A DNA stretch of 64,000 nucleotides from Dysgonomonadaceae bacterium PH5-43 (GTDB lineage Bacteria; Bacteroidota; Bacteroidia; Bacteroidales; Azobacteroidaceae): assembly GCA_029916745.1 (NCBI GenBank), contig JARXWK010000004.1, positions 61,928-125,927 of the forward strand, written 5' to 3'. Made by a program: the position numbers and the translations under genes. This document shows, in pieces, positions 26,617-37,300 of this stretch (position 1 is the first letter of the stretch; each line of letters starts with the position of its first letter). The notes under the pieces were generated by a model. The model saw only the letters and a program-made list of their open reading frames with translations. It was not told where the DNA came from and did not search any database.

Positions 26617-28269
26617 ATGGTAGAAAGATATTTAGAACAAACAAAGTTTGATAGTCTTGAAGACTTTCGGGCTAACTTCAAGATAAAAGTCCCAGACAAT
26701 TTTAATTTCGCATATGATGTTGTTGACGAATGGGCAAAAACTAATCCTGATAAAAAAGCTCTTTATTGGGTAAATGATTTAGGAGAACACGTCGATTTCA
26801 CTTTCAAAGAAATTAAAGAGAAAAGCGATGCTGCTGCCGCTTACTTTCAGTCTCTCGGAATAGGCAAAGGCGATATGGTTATGCTTATTCTTAAAAGAAG
26901 ATATTGGTATTGGTTTGCGGTTTTAGGCTTACACAAAATAGGTGCAGTAGCAATTCCAGCAACTCACTTACTCACAAAAAAAGATATTGTTTACCGCTGC
27001 AACTCTGCCGATATTAAAGCGATTGTATGTGTTGGTGAAGATATTATTATCGAGCATATAAACGATGCTCGTCCTGAATGCCCTACTCTTAAAAATATAA
27101 TTTCTATAGGACCCGATATACCTGAAGGTTGGGAAGATTTCAGAGAAGGCTTAGAAAATGCTAAACCTTTTGTGCGCCCCGAAAATGTTAATACCAACGA
27201 CGATATTATGTTGTTGTACTTTACATCAGGAACTACAGGTAATCCGAAAATGGTTATTCACAATTATGCATATCCTTTAGGACATATAATTACTGCCGGT
27301 TATTGGCAAAACTTAAAAGAGCATAGCGTACATCTAACTCTTGCCGATACAGGTTGGGCAAAAGCCGCTTGGGGAAAACTTTATGGACAATGGATAATGG
27401 GTGCTTGCGTATTTGTTTACGATCACGAAAAATTTATTCCTGCCGAATTGCTTAAAATTATGGAGCAACATAAGATTACTTCTTTTTGTGCTCCTCCTAC
27501 TGTATATAGATTTATGATTAAGGAAGATATAACTAAGTACGATTTATCTTCTTTGGAGTATTGCGAAATAGCAGGCGAACCACTTAATCCTTCTGTATTT
27601 CAAGCATTCTACGAAGCTACAGGATTAAAACTTATGGAAGGATTCGGACAAACCGAAACTACAGTAACTATAGCAAACTTCCCGGGTATGACTCCCAAGC
27701 CGGGTTCGATGGGAGTGCCAAGTCCTGCATACGATATGGACTTAATTACTCTTGACGGACGCAGTTGTGAAGATGGAGAGCAAGGCGAAATTATTTTCAG
27801 GACGGATAAAATAAAACCTGTAGGTTTGTTTATGGGATATTATCGCGATAAAGAACTTACTGAAAGTGTTTATTCTAACGATGTATATCGCACAGGAGAT
27901 ATTGCTTGGCGAGACGAAGATGGTTATTATTGGTTTGTTGGTCGCAACGACGATGTTATAAAAAGTTCGGGCTACCGCATCGGTCCATTTGAAGTTGAAA
28001 GCGCATTAATGACACACCCTGCTGTAGTTGAGTGCGCCATAACTGGAGTTCCCGACGATGTGCGAGGACAGGTTGTGAAAGCAACTATTATACTTTCTGC
28101 TGCATACAAGGATAAGGCTGGTCCAGATTTAGTGAAAGACATTCAAACTCACGTTAAGAACGTTACGGCTCCTTATAAATATCCTCGCATAATTGAATTT
28201 GTAGAGGAATTGCCCAAAACAATAAGTGGCAAGATTAGACGAGTACAGATAAGAGAAGAGAAGAAGTAA
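26617..28269 (+). CDS. AMP-binding acyl-CoA synthetase
   Basis: 550 residues of the ANL adenylating superfamily, acetyl/medium-chain acyl-CoA synthetase type. Motifs: P-loop LLYFTSGTTGNPKMVIHNY, EGFGQTETTV, YRTGDIAWRDEDGYYWFVGR with the hinge Asp, and SSGYRIGPFEVESAL; the catalytic C-terminal Lys is in KTISGKIRRVQIREE. It activates a carboxylic acid to acyl-AMP, then the CoA thioester. The substrate is not deducible. Coupled to an XRE-cupin regulator, and ends before a strong bidirectional terminator. Confidence 0.92.
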   Translation: MVERYLEQTKFDSLEDFRANFKIKVPDNFNFAYDVVDEWAKTNPDKKALYWVNDLGEHVDFTFKEIKEKSDAAAAYFQSLGIGKGDMVMLILKRRYWYWFAVLGLHKIGAVAIPATHLLTKKDIVYRCNSADIKAIVCVGEDIIIEHINDARPECPTLKNIISIGPDIPEGWEDFREGLENAKPFVRPENVNTNDDIMLLYFTSGTTGNPKMVIHNYAYPLGHIITAGYWQNLKEHSVHLTLADTGWAKAAWGKLYGQWIMGACVFVYDHEKFIPAELLKIMEQHKITSFCAPPTVYRFMIKEDITKYDLSSLEYCEIAGEPLNPSVFQAFYEATGLKLMEGFGQTETTVTIANFPGMTPKPGSMGVPSPAYDMDLITLDGRSCEDGEQGEIIFRTDKIKPVGLFMGYYRDKELTESVYSNDVYRTGDIAWRDEDGYYWFVGRNDDVIKSSGYRIGPFEVESALMTHPAVVECAITGVPDDVRGQVVKATIILSAAYKDKAGPDLVKDIQTHVKNVTAPYKYPRIIEFVEELPKTISGKIRRVQIREEKK

Positions 28270-28301
28270 GGTTAACAACTTTATTTCGCAATAAAAAGAT
28301 A

Positions 28302-28332
28302 GAGGGTGTGTCATTGCTTTTGACACACCCTC
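28302..28332. terminator. Bidirectional terminator between convergent genes
   Basis: Perfect 12-bp stem GAGGGTGTGTCA / TGACACACCCTC with a 7-nt loop. It lies between the acyl-CoA ligase stop and the giant surface-protein stop. Confidence 0.88.
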
Positions 28333-28357
28333 ATTTCTTTAATATAATCTTCTATAC

Positions 28358-31300
28358 TTACTTCTTATTGAACTTCAATACTATAACTTCATTATCGTTC
28401 ATTATACGAAGCATATATACACCCGGAGTTAGGTTAGATACATCAAGAGTCCGCTCTTTAAGATTTTCTTCAATCAAAATAGTGCGACCACTTACATCAA
28501 TCATCTCTACTCTATCCAGACTTTCAAAGCCATGACGAAGGTTCAACGTTGTTGCTACTGGATTAGGATAGATAGCGATATTCTCTATTGATATTTTATC
28601 GATTCCAGTTTCTCCGTAAAGAATAGTGTAAGGATCACTTGCCGTTCCGTAACGATTGTTTGCTTTGAATACAATCTTTTCATTATCGGCAAGATATTCT
28701 GTTTCCGTTTCGTGATCGTAAATCTTGAAAGTGATTTCATCTCCCGTTTCTCCGTAAACCATTAAGAAACCTAAGTGATCGTGAGTCAAACCTTCTTGGA
28801 AAGAAAGCATAGCGTTTCCTCGACATTCTCCGTTAACAAAGGCTGCCACTTCTACTTGTTCGCTCTTGATTTCTTTATCTTTTATCACAACTCTCGAAGT
28901 AAGAGTCATATTGTTAGCGAAACGACGATAGTCGGTATTCCAATAAGTTTCTTGTAACTCTGCTTCTGTTTCTGAGTTTCTCAATCCTACTATCACATTA
29001 GGATAATTAAAATTGAAGCCTGTCGCATTTTCAGAGTAATACATATATCCCTTACCTGGTTTCAAATAAGTAAGAGAACCTATCCAACCGTTGCCTACGT
29101 TATAGACACTAAATCCGCTTTGAGCTTTAATTTGATCACCTTCTTTAGGAGTAAATCCTGCCAATGCACTTTCAACAGTTGTTGAGAATTGAGGAGTATA
29201 ACCAATCCAATTCCAACCCTTAGAGATAGCAATCGGTGTTTTAGAAGAATTAACAGGTGTTCCCATCATATTAACAGTCTGATCGTTTGTTACTGCCACC
29301 ATATAACTGTTTTTTACAGATACAGAAGTTAAATCTCCAGCCCAAGGATTTGCATCTAAGTAAGCATTCTGTCCCTTGATTTGGATAGCATTGGTACTCA
29401 TACTTTCTTTCATCTGAGCTAACAAATCTGGAGAGGAATTTTCCACATTTACAGAAAGCCAGTTCCAACCTCCAAGCAAGGCAATTTGTTGTTCTATTAC
29501 GTTTTTAGCATTGAAAACAACAGGTGTCTGCATCTTAGCATATTTGGTTTCGTCGGAATCAAATTTAATTGTAACCGCACTACCATTTTGCATAGTTGCG
29601 ATGCTCGGATAGATACGTCCTGTACTTGCATCCCAGAATTTGAATTTAAGCACTTTATCATCGTGAATTGCATTGCCATAAACATCTATAAATAGGTAGT
29701 ATGCATTGTGAGAAGCAATATATATAGGTTTAGTTACACCCACGCAAAGATCACCAATAAATGCAGCAAGAACATCGTCGCCATCTTCTTGTGGAGCACC
29801 TTCAATCTGAAGAAGTCCAACAAGACTCATAGACATTGCATACTTCTGAGGATCTACACTCCAACCTGGCTGTTCACCTGTTACTTTCAAAGAAACTGGG
29901 AGCAACTTCTGAACGTTGTTAGTTCCTGTTAGCATAATAGCCGTTTCGTAGTTTCCAATATTTATTCCCGGAGCGATGCTGAAAGTCAGTTCTTTGGTAG
30001 CCTGAGGCTGTAAAGTACCTGAAGCCGCATTCACACTCAACCAGCTTGGTAATCCATCGATGTAATAATCAGCCGACGTACCTCCTGCATTCTGAATTGT
30101 AGCCTTAAATGTATGGTTAGCACCTTCTTCTATTACCATATCAACCGATTCGGTTAACCAGTTCAACGGGTTCTTGTTTACATAAACCGTCCACAAGATT
30201 GGTTGACTCTCATTTCCACGCATATCTAAGATTCCTTCAGCAGAAATTTCAAGCGTTACACCTTCTATTCTGTACAGTTCTTCTGTAATATTGAATACAA
30301 TCTTATTGTTTGAAGCCGTATAGGTATAGTTGTCTCTTATTTCCAAAACAATAGGAGCATCAATCACACTTGCGGCAACATTGCTGTCCACTACACTGTT
30401 TCCTCCCATGGTACGAGCAGCCTTCATTACATCGCTTGTCAAAGCCGTTACAAGATAAGTACCATCAAGTGATTTAGTCCATACTTCAAATGGATAGTAA
30501 GAAAGCAATCCTGTTTCAGTTCCGGCAAGCTTATACTTCTTATTCTTCTGAATTACCGATGCACTCAAAGCAGAGTTCCATACACGAAGCTCGTCGATAT
30601 TTCCTTTGAAATATTCAGAGGTTTGTCCATTGCTTGCGTTGTATTTTGCACCCAGATAGTAGAAACCTCCAGAAACATCTCCACTAAATACCGAACTTGA
30701 GAAAGAAGCTGTTGCTTTTCCATCGATGATAGCAGTTGCCATACCGTTGCGTTTCACAGACAATGCCACTTGATGCCAGTTATCGTCTAACAAGTTAGCA
30801 GTAGTCAGTATCTGCTTGTTCTCTCCTGCAGTAAGTATAAGATTATGTTCGGCATCCAATCCGATAATTGCAGTAGAACCTACCGACAATAAGGTTACCG
30901 CTCCTTGAGAAGCACCCTTGAATTGGAATTCGATCGTGAAGTTGTCAAAGTAACGGAACGGAAACTCTCCTGCCGGTATTGTGGCATACTGATTGGTTCC
31001 ATTGAATGACAACGATTTTCCCTTAGGATAGATATACCAATCGGTATTTAGAGTCAGATGACGAGAACGAGCTTTATCCATAGCGGTTGCCCCTTCTGCT
31101 TCGTCCAGTTTCCAATAGCCGATTAGGTTTGGTTCGGTTCCTGCTTTGTTAATGCCTTTAACCAAAGACATTTCTACACTTGTGTGTACAGTACTATAGA
31201 AATGAAGTCCTGCAACCGCTCCCTTAAATCCACTACCTAAGTTGTTGGCATTACCTACATACAAACGTCCTTGTGTAGGAGGTTCGTTCGTGAATGCTTT

Positions 31301-34300
31301 ATTGACAAACAAGCTTACAGCGTCTGGTTTACCGTCTTCGTAAGCGTAAACAGAAACTTTCTTGTTTTCGCGATCATAAGACATTCCGATATACTTCCAA
31401 GTACTCGATGTATTATTGATTGCAGGGATAGACGTTTGAGTTTCGTTACCTATCTTCACTACAGCATGTCCTGTAGCATCAAAACCTAAGGAGATGAAGT
31501 TATCGTTTTCTCCATAAGAGAAGATAGTACCTGCAGTGTTGTTGGTACGTTTGAACCAAGTTTCGATACTAAATGAACTGCCAGTTGATATAGGAAGTTC
31601 GGTATAAGCATAGCCTGCTCCTGTGAAATTCAATCCAGTATTCGGATCAGCAATGCTTGAAGCATTCAACAACCCAGTAATCTTGAATCTGTTCTTCGTA
31701 AGCATCGCTGTTTGAATATCTTCATTGAATGTAATAGATATTTCGTCGCTTGCCGTCAATACGCCGTTAACTGGTGCTGGTTGTCCCAATGCTTCGGGGC
31801 GTGTCAGATCTTTAATACCAGTAGCTACTTCCGAAGACGATTCTGAGAAAATAGTAAGTATCTTTCCATCTTTGTCGATATTCGCACAAACAGCCGTTGC
31901 TCGAAGTTCGTAAGTAGCATCGTCGACGCTCTTCATATTCCAATCGTAAGTAATATTCGGATCGCTATTGGATAGCAAAGTCTTAACGCCCGTAGCATTA
32001 TCATATACTTTCTGATCGGCATAGAATTTCATAATTTGAGTCCATTCCACATCGCTCGTCTTCCTATATTCTAATTTAACATAAGCGAAGTTGGGGTAGT
32101 CGCGTTCGAATCCGTCAAGGACGATACGCAATACATCTCCCGTATCGGTATTTACAATCCAGTTATTACTTGGAGCCTTGATATTCACATCACTACAGCC
32201 AGGAGTAAACTCAACACTTACGAAAGTAGTATCTGCAATTACCGGTAGGAAAGTGGTAGGGTCGCTTTGGCATTCCGAACGAAGAATCAAACCGATATTT
32301 TCATAGGCATCGGCAGTTCCTTTTCCTACAGTCAATGTTTTTTGCAATACTTCACCTGCTTTTACAAGGAACATACGTCCGTTTCCAATCACACCGCCAT
32401 CAATCTTCAATTCTGCCCCATAAGGATTAGTTTCTTCATCTACGATTAGCTGGAACCAAACATCTTCGCCTGTCTCTGACTCGTTTTTCAGATCGAGCGT
32501 AAATTTAGCCGTTTTATTAGATGGTACGTTTAGTATTTGGTCTGGACCGTTTACACTTATTACCGGCACCTCTATTTGCATTGTAGCTTCCGCTAATATA
32601 TATTGTCCTGGACGGTAATATTTACTTACATAACCATCTTCGTATGGACAAGAAGTACGACCTCCCAAAGGCTTGAAAGCAATTGTTCCGGAAGAAGTTG
32701 TTCCGTAGTCGACTGTTATCTCATCGTCATCACCTTCTTCTTTTAATACGAAACCAATAGTCATTGTCTCTTCCTTTTCTTCTGAGTCGCTCTTTTCGCC
32801 CTCGGCGATATACTCCATACTCATATTTACTTCCATACCGATACCCATAACGTCAGCTCCAGTTACATAACCAATAGTTGGATTAAGTACCCAATTGAAT
32901 GTTGTAGTAGTAGTTTTGGAAGTACCGATTGTTTTCGACCACTCGATACCTGCACCTGCACCAAAGCTGTAATTACCCAGCTTTTCCATTTCTACTTTTT
33001 CTTTCTCATTCTGAGCCAATACTTCTATCCAGCCATTTATCTGGTTGTTGAACCACATTACCGAGTCTTCGGTAAATTCCGCCATATCATAAGCTCCGGG
33101 GAAATAGATAGTATAACTTGGTCCTGTATGGAACTTGTCTGCACTCGAGGCTTTACTTCCGAATGCCTTTTTGTCGGTATTTAGTTTACCAAAATTAACA
33201 TCATCGTGCGGTAAGTTAGATACATAAATCGGAGTTTGAATATTTCCACCTACTTGAGTTCCCTTCGGAAGAAGTAATTTCGCCAAGTTATCTCTCCATT
33301 TAGGTATCATAATCTCTTCCAACTCAACCTGCGTATAAGCAAAGCGAGTATCGAAGGTTTGTCCGTATGCAAGAGACACTGCAGGTGCGATAGAATAAGC
33401 ACCTTCGGAATGCAAGGCATTACCGCCAAGGTAGTTCTTCTGAATGCTTATTGCATTTGTCAATCCATATTGAATATTGGTTGAATTACCTATAAATACG
33501 TCTCCTCTATGCCCCACATACAACGGATCGTCGGAGGTTTCGAAGCGTTCGGTAAAGGTTACAGTATTGGAGGTTTCTTCAGCACTCGACCAAGTTTGCT
33601 CCATATTCATACCGCCACTTAAATCTATTTTAGTTTCGGTAGTTGTGATTACTCCCGCTCCCAAACCAACAAAAGTAGTGATCTTCGGACCGAAAGAAGT
33701 AGTCAGATTCATTGTTTCCTTCATACCATCGCTGATATTAGAGCTTGTATTGGTTGTTACAGTCGAGCCTTTTTCAATATAAGCATAACTTAAACTTCCC
33801 GGAGGGTCGCGTAAAATCGCTGTAATCTGATCAGGACCAGAAGTCACAAAGTCGGTACCCGTTGTTTTGTCTCCCAAGTGCCATACGCTCATCGGCGTAT
33901 CTCCTTGATCCCAATAATAACTGGCATTACCAATCTTGATGGTTCCCAACAGCGAATGCTTACCAGTAGTTAAGTCGGGAGCACCTGCGGTAAACGTATA
34001 GGTTGCTCTTCCGTTTTCGTTCATTTCAATACCTTCAGGAGCAACCAAAGCTACATCGTTAGACATATTTACGATTCCCTGATTTATCGGATAGTTGTAT
34101 TCTACCTCTCCGTTCTTGTATTGCTCGTAAGCTTCGAATGCAAAGGTATATTTCTTGCCTTGTTTGAACACTGGCATACCGAACAAATATCCCTTAGTTT
34201 CATCCCATAGGGTAATCGTTTCCTCTGTGTCCATCAGTTTATCTTCGATCACGTAGTCTAATTCACCGAAATAATCTACCGTGCGAGCTCCTTCACGTTG

Positions 34301-37300
34301 TTTAGCACTGAATGTCGGAGTTGCCTGGTAATACGTTTTCCATTCGGCATGGTAACGTACCGTATCCGATTTCTCAACGTGTTCGTAGTAAGGTACCATT
34401 CCCGGACGTGTAACCAATACACTATCAGTCCAAGTGCGTACGCTGGTTTTCAGCATATCATCGTTCGAAACAGCAGCCATACTTAAATCAAGTACTTCTT
34501 TACGGTTGTAAATATCGTCCTTATACCCAGGCGCAGTGATAGTACCTATATTATATACCTCAGGGTAAAGCCAAGCAACAAATTCTCCCGTAACATCACT
34601 AATGGTTATAACTACATTTTTCTTACCATATTTTACCTTAGTCTGATCATCGTTAAGACCGTCTTCTTTCTTCCATTGACCGTCGTTGTGCTTGAAAGTT
34701 TCTTCCTTATCTGTACTCTGAAGGTCGTACGGTTGACGAGCTGTTGTTAAAGTAATAGTCGATGCACCGGTATTGTTTACCGATTCGCCAAAGCCAAGCG
34801 GTTTGTCGTATTCGGTCAAACCACCAACTACGCGTCCTATAACTTTAACTCGAGTTTGATCGTAGAACGTACGTCCCGTTTCATTCTTATTATATCCACC
34901 TTCTGGCATAGTTAGATAACCATCGTTCAAGAAGGTATGTCCTGTTTTCACTACACGTACGGTGTGTTCGCCTATAGGCACACTAATTCGAAACGAACCG
35001 TCGCTTGTGTTGGTATATGCTGTTCCGTTGGGGTTAGTTACCACTTGCCCATCTATTTCGAAATTACATCCTTCCACAGGATAGTTTCCTCCATCGTAGA
35101 TAACTATACCGCTCACGTCGAACGAAGAAACGTCGGAAAAGTCGGTACTGTTATGCACTAAGGAGTTATTGCTCACATAGCGCAACTGACTGGTAGGGTT
35201 GAATTTGTGTACGCCACAGAAAGGAACAATGTCGTAGCTGGTTCCTTCTCCACTGAAAGGAATTCCTCGAATCTGGTAGTTACCGTTAGCGTCGGTAATG
35301 GCTTTCAATACCAACTGGTCGCGGGTAGGTATGTTTCCATCGCTAATCAAAGTATGGCGACCGTGGTTACGATTAAATACAGTCCCCATACGGGAAATAT
35401 CAAAGAAGTAACCCTCCTCTCCGTTCTGTCCGTCCAAACTTTCGTCAAACGTCCAGTATGCTTTCAACTTATCTTCGGCTCCTGTCAAGATGCGGTTATA
35501 ATCTTTCTGGATTTCATCGATAGACAAAGCCCGTCCCCATAAACGACATTCGTCAATGTTTCCTTTGAACGAATATCCCATACGGATTCCCATGCCTTCT
35601 GTTGCCGTAACGGTAACATTATGGTTTGCCTGGTTTGTTTTGATCTGAATATCTGATAAATCTTCATCATTCATGATATAGCAGGTAAGCTTACCACCGT
35701 TGCGTACAAGAGCTATATGCGAAAAGCGCGCTGGCAGAATACCTGTTGTGGAAGTCAAGATAGTTGAAGTTCCTGCTACATTCTTTATTCTTATCTGGTA
35801 GCGATTCGATCCTGAAATAGGAGCCAAATAGAGAGAGGCATAGTTGCCTAATTCTGCTACTTTCACTTCCGCAGTGATCGACGCATCTGGATTCAACCAA
35901 AATTGATAAGTAAAGTTACCATTAACGATCGCATTGTAATAAGCGGCTTCGGGCTTCCAGTAGAATGTATTTCCTTCTCCTGTAGACTTCAAACTCTGGT
36001 ATTGCGATTCGTTTTCTTGTAAGTCGTTACGCACTACCGATACGTTTACACCTTTTACCGATTGTCCAGAGCCATAAGTTATACGTCCAGAAACAATACC
36101 CAGCGATTGGGAGAATCCGATATCCTCTGCCGATTCTAAAGCCGTCATATCCTGTCCGCAAACCTGATAAAGGGTTACCCGGTAGAGATAATACACACCA
36201 GGCATAGCTTTATCGTCGGCAAAAATATAGTTCGGATCACTTGTGTTTACCGTACCAATTTCGGTCCATGTATCTATCGGATTGTTAGCAACCCTGCGGA
36301 ACACTTTGTAGCGGTCGGCTTCGTCACTGATTTTCTCCACTTCCCACTCTAAGCGCACTTGGTTGCTATACTCACCTTTAGTGGCTTTGACTCCTTTGAG
36401 TACGGTATTTCCAGTAGTATTAGCGACAGCTTCAATAGAGGTAAATACTTTTCCGAATGCTTCAATCTCCATGCGGTATGTGTACGATTCGCAAGAAGAA
36501 GTAATGGGTCCGTCTAAGTATTCCACCTTTCCTTTTCCATCAAAACGCATCGCTCCTGTTATATCCGAAAAACTTCCTCCACTAACACTCCGCATAATTT
36601 TATAACTATAGGACGTATTATTCTCTAATTGTGTCGGTACGGTTGCATAAATACGAATTCCGGTTTCCTCTCCAACTGCTCTGAATGAAGAAATAATAAT
36701 CTGGATAGTTTTATCCACAATTACATATTTAGTGTTAATGGCATGAGGTTCATCTGGAAGTGTTTCTGCATCTTCTACAAATGAAACGGCATATTCCCAT
36801 TCTTTGTCCCAGTCATCATTTGTAGTAGTGAGTGTATGAGTATAAGTCTGAGAGATCGATTCGCTTTTGATACTCTCGCCTGTTATACGAGTCCAAGCAC
36901 CGGTGCTTTCTTTTTCTCTCTTATAGATATACCACTTACCGACCAATTTACTGGGATTTGAGGCTGCCCAGGCAAAGGTTACTTTTTTGGTCCATTGATC
37001 AAAAGTTCCTACTAAGTCGATAGGATATGGTATGTTGGTTACTGATGCAGTAATTTTCCCATCTACTCGTGCTGTTAAATAAAGAGTATCTCGTTGTTGA
37101 GTTGTTGTATGTGTTACTCCTTTGCTGGGTTGATAGTTGGGAGTGAAAACAAATTCCACTCTTTGGTGTTCAGTAAGATTAGGGGCATCAGCAATAACAA
37201 GCCTTCTGGAATCTGCGCTGGAATAGCTATAGTTGCCGTTAATATAAATACCTCCGACAGAGACGATTCCTGCTCCCTTTTCGACTCGTGTTACATAGTT

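Noticed and set aside
32103..32112. GTTCGAATCC, resembling a tRNA T-loop
   Set aside because: It lies inside the giant surface-protein gene, with no acceptor stem or anticodon arm around it.
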